A DNA stretch of 6,442 nt from an uncultured Clostridium sp. (GTDB lineage Bacteria > Bacillota > Clostridia > Clostridiales > Clostridiaceae). The position numbers were made by a program, and so were the translations under genes. Below the pieces are notes generated by a model. The model was not told the DNA's origin. It saw nothing but the letters and a program-made list of their open reading frames with translations, and made no database searches. Location: contig CAKVFO010000171.1 of the NCBI GenBank assembly GCA_934746785.1, positions 1 to 6,442 on the forward strand. Reading direction: 5' to 3'. Shown here piece by piece: positions 1 to 5,384 of the stretch (position 1 is the stretch's first letter; each line of letters opens with the position of its first letter).

Positions 1-282
1 GGTCTTAGAACTGAAGATGGTATTGAACTTTTAATACATGTTGGTATTGATACAGTAAAACTTGACGGAAAGGGATTTGAAGCTTTCGTTAAAGATGGCG
101 ACAAAGTTAAGAAAGGCGATAAACTTTTAAGTTTTGATATTGATTTTATTAAAGAGAATGTTCCTTCTATAGCAACACCATATATTGTTACATCATTAAA
201 TGATAAAGTTAGAGTTAGATTATTAAAGACAGGTAACATTGAAAGAGGAGAAGACGTCATAGCCGTAGACGAGTTAGAATAA
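1..282 (+). CDS. PTS enzyme IIA, glucose family (C-terminal part, cut by window start)
   Basis: This is the last 93 codons of a reading frame entering from the left and ending in TAA at 280-282. The fragment contains the active-site block of glucose-family (EIIA-Glc/Crr-like) domains, LLIHVGIDTV, whose His (residue 13 of the fragment, bases 37-39) corresponds to the histidine phosphorylated by HPr. It is followed by the typical KLDGKGFEAFV, a GDKVKKGDKLLSFD turn and a closing GEDVIAVDELE. In the family this domain is cytoplasmic and passes phosphate to a sugar-specific EIIB. A full domain is about 150-165 residues, so about 60 or more are missing. Whether it is a stand-alone EIIA or the end of an EIICBA fusion cannot be told, nor can the sugar. 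The antiterminator gene begins 22 bases after the stop, almost certainly in the same transcript. Confidence 0.93.
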   Translation, partial: GLRTEDGIELLIHVGIDTVKLDGKGFEAFVKDGDKVKKGDKLLSFDIDFIKENVPSIATPYIVTSLNDKVRVRLLKTGNIERGEDVIAVDELE

Positions 283-304
283 AGAGAGATGTAGGAGGCA
301 TTAA

Positions 305-1138
305 ATGTTCAGGGTAATAAAAATATTAAATCATAACAGTGTTATAGCCACTGATAATGATGGAAAGAAAGAATATATATTGCTTGGTAAAGGGATAGGC
401 TTTGGAAAAAAAGTAGATGAGCGTATAGTTCTTACTGAAGATACACAAGTTTATTCGATTCAACAAGAAACAGATAGAGGTTCTAGCAAAGAAATACTAA
501 GTAATATTGATCCAGTTTTTTTAGAGATTACAAGTTCAATTATTGTAGAAGCTGAAAAACAATTTGGAAAATTAGATAAGAACATTTTATGTCCTCTTGC
601 AGATCATATTGCATTTGCAGTTAAAAGAATTAAGAATGATGATGCTATAAGCAATCCATTAAATGAGGAGATTAAAGCATTGTTTTCTGAGGAATATAGA
701 GCTGCATACAATGCAAAATCAATTATTAAAAATAGGTTAGATATTGAAATGAGTGAAGATGAAATAGGGTATATTGCTCTTCATATTCACTCTGCTCTTG
801 AAAATGAAAAAGTATCACAGGCAATGCAGACAGCAGCGCTTGTAAAAGAGTGTATTTGTATTATTGAAAATAATGTTGGTAAAAAGATAGATATGAATTC
901 TTTATCCTATAATCGTCTTATGAGTCATATTAAATATATGATTGCTAGAGCGCATAAAGGAGAAGTTATTCATCTTGATATGAACGAATACATTGAGAAA
1001 AAATTTTCAAAATCCTTTATATTAGCAAAATATGTATGTAGCAAGATAGGACTTGAAATAAATAAAGAATTAAATGATGTAGAAATAGGCTATTTAGCCA
1101 TGCATATTGAAAGAGTCTTTACGGAAGAGATTCTATAA
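305..1138 (+). CDS. BglG/LicT-family transcription antiterminator with two PRD domains
   Basis: This 277-residue protein has the normal family length. Residues 1-55 are the CAT RNA-binding domain (MFRVIKILNHNSV start, GKGIGFGKK at 28-36). PRD1 covers about 70-170 and PRD2 about 175-277. The four PRD histidines expected for PTS-dependent phosphorylation are present: H101 and H160 in PRD1, H208 and H267 in PRD2. Known members bind a hairpin (RAT) in the leader of a sugar operon and prevent termination when the sugar is present. EIIB phosphorylation inhibits them and HPr phosphorylation may activate them. GGAGG at 294-298 sits 6 bases before the ATG, which fixes the start. The gene follows an EIIA gene closely, so it probably controls that PTS operon, but no RAT or sugar-specific clue lies in this window. 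GlcT, LicT and SacT subtypes cannot be separated from this sequence alone. Confidence 0.93.
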   Translation: MFRVIKILNHNSVIATDNDGKKEYILLGKGIGFGKKVDERIVLTEDTQVYSIQQETDRGSSKEILSNIDPVFLEITSSIIVEAEKQFGKLDKNILCPLADHIAFAVKRIKNDDAISNPLNEEIKALFSEEYRAAYNAKSIIKNRLDIEMSEDEIGYIALHIHSALENEKVSQAMQTAALVKECICIIENNVGKKIDMNSLSYNRLMSHIKYMIARAHKGEVIHLDMNEYIEKKFSKSFILAKYVCSKIGLEINKELNDVEIGYLAMHIERVFTEEIL

Positions 1139-1142
1139 TTAT

Positions 1143-1190
1143 AGAAGCTGTTTCACTAAAATAATAGTGAAATGGCTTCTTTTTGTATTT
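1143..1190 (+). terminator. Intrinsic terminator of the EIIA-antiterminator operon
   Basis: The arms 1143-1158 and 1165-1180 form a continuous 16-bp stem, including two adjacent G-U wobbles, around a 6-base AAATAA loop. The 3' arm runs straight into a T-rich tract (TTTTTGTATTTT). It starts 4 bases after the antiterminator stop codon, the classic position and shape of a rho-independent terminator. It separates this operon from the next gene. Confidence 0.92.
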
Positions 1191-1192
1191 TG

Positions 1193-1240
1193 AATACCAC
1201 AGGTTTGACCCGTTTACGGGTGAAGCGGTAAAAAAGTATT
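1193..1240 (+). other. Unidentified foldable element upstream of the unknown gene
   Basis: A perfect 5-bp hairpin ACCCG-TTTA-CGGGT (1208-1221) lies inside outer complementary segments. AATAC (1193-1197) can pair with GTATT (1236-1240), or alternatively TACC (1195-1198) with GGTA (1227-1230). The two outer pairings exclude each other. The core 1197-1230 is clearly richer in G+C than the flanking DNA. It matches no riboswitch consensus that I can recall, and the strand is assumed from the downstream gene. It could be a small structured RNA leader, a protein binding site, or a remnant of a repeat element. The rest of the gap (1241-1311) is A/T-rich with no convincing promoter. Confidence 0.35.
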
Positions 1241-1324
1241 ATGGAAAAAAATATATAATATGTATTAAAATTGATGGGAAAATAACGATAATAACTATAT
1301 GAATAAAAGGAAGGAGGTGTAATT

Positions 1325-2155
1325 ATGTATTCCTATAGTAGTTTTATTCGAGAAAAGAATATGAGTAGAGTTAGCAATAGAATATTTAAAGATGTAATAC
1401 GTAATAAGATGAAGACAGATTCTTCAAAACCATTTAATTTTCAACAAACTTATGAGGCAAAGAAAAAGTCTATAAGCAAATATGATTGCTTAAGTAGAAT
1501 AAAAAGCAGTTATATAAATGCATTGAATGGTTCTGTTATAACAACCAATAATAGTACAGTAAGTGGTGATGATAAAGTGAAGAACACAAGTACAGCCAAT
1601 ACTGTTACTACTGGTAAAAAAGATAGTGAAGTAAAAGAAACTAACATTTTAAATGTGTGTAATGGAAAAACTTTTGATGTTTCTTTAGGTTATAATAAAA
1701 AAGCAACTTTTACTTGTCAAAATGGACAAGTTTATATGACTAAGGAAACTGGAAAATTAACTTCTGAAGACTTGAGAAAAGTAGGGAAGATAGAACAGAT
1801 TATTACAAGTTTAGTTCATGAAGCTAGTGGTAATTATGTTAAGTCAAATTTTAATTGTAAAGAAGTAAAAGAAATTTTAAATGATGTAGGAATAAAACCA
1901 GGAAGTTTTACTATAAAAAGTACTAATAGTCTTAATAAGTTCTATATGCTTGATAGCGGTAAAATATATTCTAATTATGAAGTAGAGGCAGAAAGAAATT
2001 TTTATAATAATACAAATTTTGTTAAGTGCTTTGGATATAGTGAAAATGCTGTATGCTCTATAGATGGTAAAGACTATAAAATTGGTAAGGATGGAACTTT
2101 CTCTATTCCGAGAGAAATCGTTTGTGTGCCAGAAAAAATAAGTATTAAGAAGTAA
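1325..2155 (+). CDS. Hypothetical protein of unknown function (276 aa)
   Basis: I do not recognise this protein. The start is supported by a strong AAGGAGG (1311-1317) 7 bases before the ATG. Residues 1-60 are basic and probably helical (RVSNRIFKDVIRNKMK, then KKKSISKYDCLSRIK). Residues 70-105 are a Ser/Thr/Asn-rich, low-complexity linker. Residues 106-276 look like a folded alpha/beta domain, with a short helical stretch around 146-168 and a closing beta-hairpin-like segment, GKDYKIGKDGTFSIP, at 248-262. Seven cysteines (C55, C112, C131, C178, C235, C244, C267) show no obvious CXXC metal motif. There is no signal peptide, lipobox or membrane segment, so it is probably cytoplasmic. It stands alone between a terminator and an inverted repeat, suggesting a single-gene transcript. 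The basic N-terminus plus flexible linker could reflect a nucleic-acid or surface tether, but that is only a guess. Confidence 0.8.
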   Translation: MYSYSSFIREKNMSRVSNRIFKDVIRNKMKTDSSKPFNFQQTYEAKKKSISKYDCLSRIKSSYINALNGSVITTNNSTVSGDDKVKNTSTANTVTTGKKDSEVKETNILNVCNGKTFDVSLGYNKKATFTCQNGQVYMTKETGKLTSEDLRKVGKIEQIITSLVHEASGNYVKSNFNCKEVKEILNDVGIKPGSFTIKSTNSLNKFYMLDSGKIYSNYEVEAERNFYNNTNFVKCFGYSENAVCSIDGKDYKIGKDGTFSIPREIVCVPEKISIKK

Positions 2156-2201
2156 TTGAGAAATAGACTATTTCATTAAGAGATAGTCTATTTCTCAATT
2201 A
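2153..2201 (+). terminator. Perfect 19-bp inverted repeat, probable terminator of the unknown gene
   Basis: The arms 2153-2171 and 2183-2201 are exact reverse complements (19 bp, 5 of them G-C) with an 11-base loop. The left arm begins with the TAA stop codon of the upstream gene. The position argues for transcription termination or 3'-end protection. There is no clean T-run after the right arm (it is followed by TAAGATTATAAG), so termination efficiency is uncertain, and a protein-bound operator is an alternative. Confidence 0.5.
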
Positions 2202-2230
2202 TAAGATTATAAGTGAAAATATTAGATTTA

Positions 2231-2258
2231 TTAAGTGCAATATTGTGAACAATATAGT
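2231..2258 (+). promoter_or_regulatory. Weak candidate promoter of the aminopeptidase gene
   Basis: A TATAGT box (2253-2258) lies 16 bases after TTAAGT (2231-2236). An overlapping TAGAAT (2258-2263) is an alternative -10. The -35 match is poor, and A/T-rich DNA yields such boxes by chance. It is listed because a promoter is expected between the inverted repeat and the aminopeptidase, and because a 16-base palindrome overlaps it. Confidence 0.25.
2240..2255. promoter_or_regulatory. 16-base palindrome, possible operator
   Basis: ATATTGT and ACAATAT are perfect 7-base inverted arms around GA. A dyad of this size just upstream of a gene and overlapping the likely -10 region resembles a dimeric repressor site. 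No regulator is encoded next to it, so the cognate protein is unknown. Confidence 0.35.
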
Positions 2259-2269
2259 AGAATAGTTAA

Positions 2270-2284
2270 TAATAGGTACTATTA
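2270..2284. repeat. Small inverted repeat just before the aminopeptidase RBS
   Basis: TAATAG and CTATTA form a 6-bp dyad around GTA and end 3 bases before the AAAGGAG ribosome binding site at 2288-2294. In RNA the 3-base loop makes a weak all-A/T-type hairpin, so it may be chance. If functional it could be an operator half-pair or affect ribosome access. Confidence 0.2.
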
Positions 2285-2303
2285 GATAAAGGAGATTATG
2301 TTC

Positions 2304-4331
2304 ATGAAATTAGTAGAAATATTTAAGGAAGAAAATAAAGATTCCTTGGCAATGTATAGTAAGTGCATGGAAAAGGTTATAAGTTTAAATATTGATTGTA
2401 AAGTTAATGGTAATCTTAAGAATTATTTTAAAGAAGTATCAACTTTTCTTATAACTTTAAAGAAAGTAACTGATAATGTTGAAAATAATAAACTTAATGA
2501 AATGTCTTTAGAAGAACTTAAAGGATTAAATAAGGAATTATTTAATGATATTTTAGAGGAAAATTATGATTTGAGCTTTGGTAATCCAGATTATGCAGTA
2601 AATATGTTAGGTAAAGAATTAGGACAATATTTAAGTTTTATATATTCAAATCTTAGATCACATGTAGAAGATGCTTTTGCATATAAGATTTTCAATATTG
2701 TAGGGTCAATAGAATTATTTAATAATGTGTATGACATATTATTAAATGATAGTGAAGACATAAAATCTGTTAAAGAAGCTATAACAAAATCAGCTTGGGA
2801 TGGTAATAAGTTAAAAACAGATTTATTCTATAGAAAATATTTTGATACATCGTTAAATTATTCTGGTCATCTTATTTTAAATTCAGATTTAAATGATTTA
2901 AGATACTTATATAAATATGACAGTTATATAAGTAAAAGAGAAATTCAAATAGCTGAATTCTTTAATAGAATGTCTGAAGAAAAAATTGATTCTATGGTTA
3001 AAACATATACAGAAGGTTATGTTAGAGGATATGAACTTGCAAAACTTAATTTAAGCGCTAAAAAGTATGTGAATATTTATTATTCAATTGGCTTTGAAAG
3101 AATGGCAAAAAGAGCTTATGAAAAGTTTACTGAAATAGGATTAACACCAGTGTTTACTATTTATCAGCCATACTATACGAATAGACAATTTAAGTATGAT
3201 CATAGATATGATTATGGAGTATATTTTAATGATGAATTTGTTAATATGAGAATGGATTGTTTTAAGGAATTAGGAGAGAAATATAATGAAGGTTTGGGAT
3301 TATTTGCAGGCCCTGCATGTATTGAAATCTTTGGAGAAAAGTCTTTTGAGCCAGTAAACAAGGAAAGTTGCATATCTCTTACAGATGAACAATTAAAGCT
3401 AGATTCTAAATTTAATAGAGAATTTGGAGTTGCTGTTTCAAAATTATTAAAGAGACAGGAGACAAGCTTTACTATAATAGCTTATCCAACACCTGAAATA
3501 GGAAAGGATTTTGAAGATATATTTGAGGAAACTGTTAAACTTAATAACCTTGATAATAAACTATATGCAGAAATTCAGCAAACAATAATAGATGCCTTAG
3601 ATAAAGGTGATTATGTTCATGTATTAGGTATGGGCAAAAATAAAACAGATTTAAAGGTAAATCTTTATAAACTTAAAGATCCGTCAAAGGAAACTATTTT
3701 TGAAAATTGCACAGCTGATGTAAATATTCCAGTTGGAGAAGTGTTTACTTCACCAGTTTTAAAAGATACTACAGGTAAACTTCATGTCACAGAAGTATTT
3801 TTAAATGGTCTTAAATATAAAGATTTAGAAATAGATCTAAAAGATGGCATGATTGATAAATATACTTGCAAGAACTTTGATAAGGAAGAAGACAATTTGA
3901 AGTTTGTTAAAGAAAATATATTATTTAATCATGAAACAATACCTATAGGGGAATTTGCTATAGGTACTAATACAACAGCTTATGTAATGGGACAAAAGTA
4001 TAATATACAAGGGAAACTGCCTATTCTAATAGCTGAAAAAACAGGACCTCACTTTGCTATGGGGGATACATGTTATTCAATGAGTGAAGATAATAAAGTT
4101 TATAATCCTAATGGTAAAGAAATTGTAGCTAGAGATAATGAATGTTCTATTTTAAGAAAAACAGATATAGATAAGGCATACTTTAACTGCCATACTGATA
4201 TTACAATTCCTTATGATGAACTTGGAGAAATCTCTGTTTATACAAAAAAAGGAGAAAAGATTACAATAATTAAGGATGGTAGATTTGTTTTACCAGGTAC
4301 TGAAAAGTTAAACGAAGCTTTTGAAAAATAG
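2304..4331 (+). CDS. M29-family metallo-aminopeptidase with long N-terminal extension
   Basis: M29 enzymes (aminopeptidases T, S and PepS) remove N-terminal residues from peptides in the cytoplasm using a two-metal centre. Numbering from the ATG at 2304 (675 aa), the expected ligands are all visible: E479 in NIPVGEVFTSP, E550 in IPIGEFAIGTN, H583 in GPHFAMG, Y591 shortly after it, and H630 and D632 in CHTDITIP. The upstream GKNKTDLKVNL block around 445-460 also fits the family. The M29 part starts near residue 254 (KKYVNIYYSIGFERMAKRAYEKF). Residues 1-250 are a mainly helical extension absent from classic enzymes of about 410 aa. I recall enzymes of this longer kind in clostridia. An in-frame ATG at 2298 is only 3 bases from AAAGGAG, while 2304 is 9 bases away, so 2304 is preferred. 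The gene appears monocistronic, and its role is probably peptide turnover or nutrition. Confidence 0.9.
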   Translation: MKLVEIFKEENKDSLAMYSKCMEKVISLNIDCKVNGNLKNYFKEVSTFLITLKKVTDNVENNKLNEMSLEELKGLNKELFNDILEENYDLSFGNPDYAVNMLGKELGQYLSFIYSNLRSHVEDAFAYKIFNIVGSIELFNNVYDILLNDSEDIKSVKEAITKSAWDGNKLKTDLFYRKYFDTSLNYSGHLILNSDLNDLRYLYKYDSYISKREIQIAEFFNRMSEEKIDSMVKTYTEGYVRGYELAKLNLSAKKYVNIYYSIGFERMAKRAYEKFTEIGLTPVFTIYQPYYTNRQFKYDHRYDYGVYFNDEFVNMRMDCFKELGEKYNEGLGLFAGPACIEIFGEKSFEPVNKESCISLTDEQLKLDSKFNREFGVAVSKLLKRQETSFTIIAYPTPEIGKDFEDIFEETVKLNNLDNKLYAEIQQTIIDALDKGDYVHVLGMGKNKTDLKVNLYKLKDPSKETIFENCTADVNIPVGEVFTSPVLKDTTGKLHVTEVFLNGLKYKDLEIDLKDGMIDKYTCKNFDKEEDNLKFVKENILFNHETIPIGEFAIGTNTTAYVMGQKYNIQGKLPILIAEKTGPHFAMGDTCYSMSEDNKVYNPNGKEIVARDNECSILRKTDIDKAYFNCHTDITIPYDELGEISVYTKKGEKITIIKDGRFVLPGTEKLNEAFEK

Positions 4332-4343
4332 ACATTTACTCCA

Positions 4344-4377
4344 AAAGATGTTCTGATATCCATATGAGAACATCTTT
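4344..4377. terminator. Bidirectional hairpin between convergent genes
   Basis: AAAGATGTTCT (4344-4354) and AGAACATCTTT (4367-4377) make a perfect 11-bp stem with a 12-base loop. It lies 13 bases after the aminopeptidase stop and 57 bases beyond the minus-strand DeoR stop, in the right place to end both transcripts. The T-runs are short (three or four bases on either strand), so strength is uncertain. The remaining 4378-4433 is A/T-rich with no other feature seen. Confidence 0.6.
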
Positions 4378-4433
4378 ATGATAAATGACTTTTATATATT
4401 TATATCTTTATTTATAGGGAAGTCAAGATGAGT

Positions 4434-5162
4434 TTATCTGTTGGAATATAGAATTTCTTTTTCGCTAATTATAGCATCTACATCTTTAAAGTAGGCAAAT
4501 TTATATAATTCCTCATAATTAAACTTTTCTTCTTCCATAACAACATATGTCTTGTTAGAACATTCTATAATAGTTTTTTTAGTGCTTCCATCTTCTATAT
4601 ATATTGTACTTAATGTTTCTTTTTCAATATTAACACCACCAACACCTATAAAAGATTTATCATAGCTAAAATTACTTATATATCTATTAGCAGCAGAACC
4701 AACGACAGCACCAACTTCTTTGTTAAATTCTCCCCCTATACATATAGTCTTTATATTGTTATTATTTTTAAGTTCTAAAATAATTTCCATCATATTGGAT
4801 ACAACAGTAATTTTCATATCCTTATTATTTAAAAGTTTTGCTATTTCTAGATTAATTGTAGATGTATCTAAAAATAGTATGTCGTTATCTTCTATCAAGT
4901 TCAAGGCCTTTAAGGCAATTTCTTTTTTCTCGCTGGAATTAATATATTGTCTTTCATCTATAGGCTTTAAGTCAATATGGGTTCTATTAATTATAGCTCC
5001 GCCATAAACTCTTTTTAGTAGTCCTCTGTTTTCTAGTTCCTTTAGATCTTTTCTTATACAATCTTCTGTAACATTAAATTCTTTAGCTAAAATTTTAACT
5101 TTAACTCTGCCTTCTTTATTTAAATTGTATAGAATTTTTTCGTATCTTTCTTCTAAAAACAT
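4434..5162 (-). CDS. DeoR-family transcriptional regulator
   Basis: This is a 242-residue protein, slightly shorter than the usual 250. Residues 1-57 form the DeoR winged helix-turn-helix: LAKEFNVTEDCIRKDLKELE at 25-44 is the HTH, followed by the hallmark RVYGGA at 51-56. The C-terminal DeoRC sugar-phosphate sensor domain (about 75-230) shows DILFLDTST (94-102, where many members have DSGTT), VVSN, IGGEFN (142-147), VGSAA, FIGVGG (171-176) and an EEEKF that replaces the common D-x-S-K-F. Family members are usually repressors released by a phosphorylated sugar or polyol. GAGGTG (5173-5168) is 5 bases before the ATG. The gene diverges from a HAD phosphatase/MATE pair, with phased repeats between the promoters, so it probably regulates itself and that pair. 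The effector is unknown, and the altered DTST loop may mean unusual specificity. Confidence 0.93.
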   Translation of the reverse strand: MFLEERYEKILYNLNKEGRVKVKILAKEFNVTEDCIRKDLKELENRGLLKRVYGGAIINRTHIDLKPIDERQYINSSEKKEIALKALNLIEDNDILFLDTSTINLEIAKLLNNKDMKITVVSNMMEIILELKNNNNIKTICIGGEFNKEVGAVVGSAANRYISNFSYDKSFIGVGGVNIEKETLSTIYIEDGSTKKTIIECSNKTYVVMEEEKFNYEELYKFAYFKDVDAIISEKEILYSNR

Positions 5163-5184
5163 AATTACACCTCAAATCATAATT

Positions 5185-5213
5185 ATTATATTATAGAAAA
5201 AATATTATTTCAA
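5185..5213 (-). promoter_or_regulatory. Promoter of the DeoR gene
   Basis: On the minus strand TTGAAA (5213-5208) is followed after exactly 17 bases by TATAAT (5190-5185), a strong sigma-A-type promoter. Transcription would begin near 5178, giving a short leader containing the GAGGTG ribosome binding site. A second overlapping TATAAT (5195-5190) has only a 12-base spacer and is less likely. Confidence 0.7.
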
Positions 5214-5221
5214 ATGATTCT

Positions 5222-5261
5222 TTATTATTCCTTATTGTTTTTTATTGCTTTTTATTGAAAG
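5222..5261. promoter_or_regulatory. Four phased 10-bp direct repeats, probable DeoR operator
   Basis: Hexamers TTATTA (5222), TTATTG (5232), TTATTG (5242) and TTATTG (5252) recur at exactly 10-base steps, one helical turn. Their spacers are mostly pyrimidine except the last (AAAG). The array lies between the -35 boxes of the two divergent promoters, and its last unit overlaps the rightward -35. DeoR-family regulators often bind tandem direct repeats near their own promoter. Assignment to the adjacent regulator is inferred from this placement. Confidence 0.65.
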
Positions 5262-5283
5262 ACAAATAAATTTGAGATATAAT
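5255..5283 (+). promoter_or_regulatory. Promoter of the HAD phosphatase-MATE operon
   Basis: TTGAAA (5255-5260), a 17-base spacer and a perfect TATAAT (5278-5283) form a strong sigma-A-type promoter. The expected start is near 5290. The -35 box overlaps the fourth TTATTG repeat, so a repressor on the array would block polymerase directly. Confidence 0.8.
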
Positions 5284-5298
5284 TACAGTGATAAACAT

Positions 5299-5341
5299 AG
5301 AAAACCTGTGTAATTAGGTAAGCTAAGCATTAAGGTTTTCT
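5299..5341 (+). promoter_or_regulatory. Hairpin in the HAD mRNA leader
   Basis: AGAAAACCT (5299-5307) and AGGTTTTCT (5333-5341) form a perfect 9-bp stem enclosing 25 bases. Inside these, TTAG (5314-5317) and CTAA (5323-5326) can form a second small hairpin. It starts about 9 bases into the predicted transcript and is followed by TTAATAG, not a clear T-run. CCTG (5305-5308) can instead pair with CAGG (5349-5352). It could be a stability element, an attenuator or a small regulatory RNA structure. I recognise no riboswitch class. Confidence 0.45.
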
Positions 5342-5384
5342 TTAATAGCAGGCTTTAACAAAATCAGAAGAAAAAGGTGAATAT

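Noticed and set aside
1205..1234. TTGACC followed 18 bases later by TAAAAA as a promoter for the unknown gene
   Set aside because: The -10 is poor and the -35 falls inside the hairpin element. TATAAT at 1254-1259 has no -35, and TTGATG at 1271 has no good -10. The true promoter cannot be assigned.
1220..1234. TGAAGCGGTAAA as a CcpA (cre) catabolite site
   Set aside because: It needs a one-base deletion to fit the cre consensus and lacks its dyad symmetry.
2298..2303. ATG at 2298 as the aminopeptidase start
   Set aside because: It is only 3 bases after AAAGGAG; the ATG at 2304 has a 9-base spacing that fits ribosome initiation better. The difference is two residues.
4720..5007. A 95-codon open frame on the plus strand
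   Set aside because: It lies wholly antisense within the DeoR gene, has low-complexity hydrophobic sequence from A/T-rich complement codons and no ribosome binding site; it is a shadow of the real gene.
5222..5261. Repeats as a CRISPR array or simple tandem repeat slippage
   Set aside because: Units are 10 bases with variable spacers only 4 bases long, far below CRISPR dimensions. Only the hexamer is conserved, which fits protein binding better than slippage.
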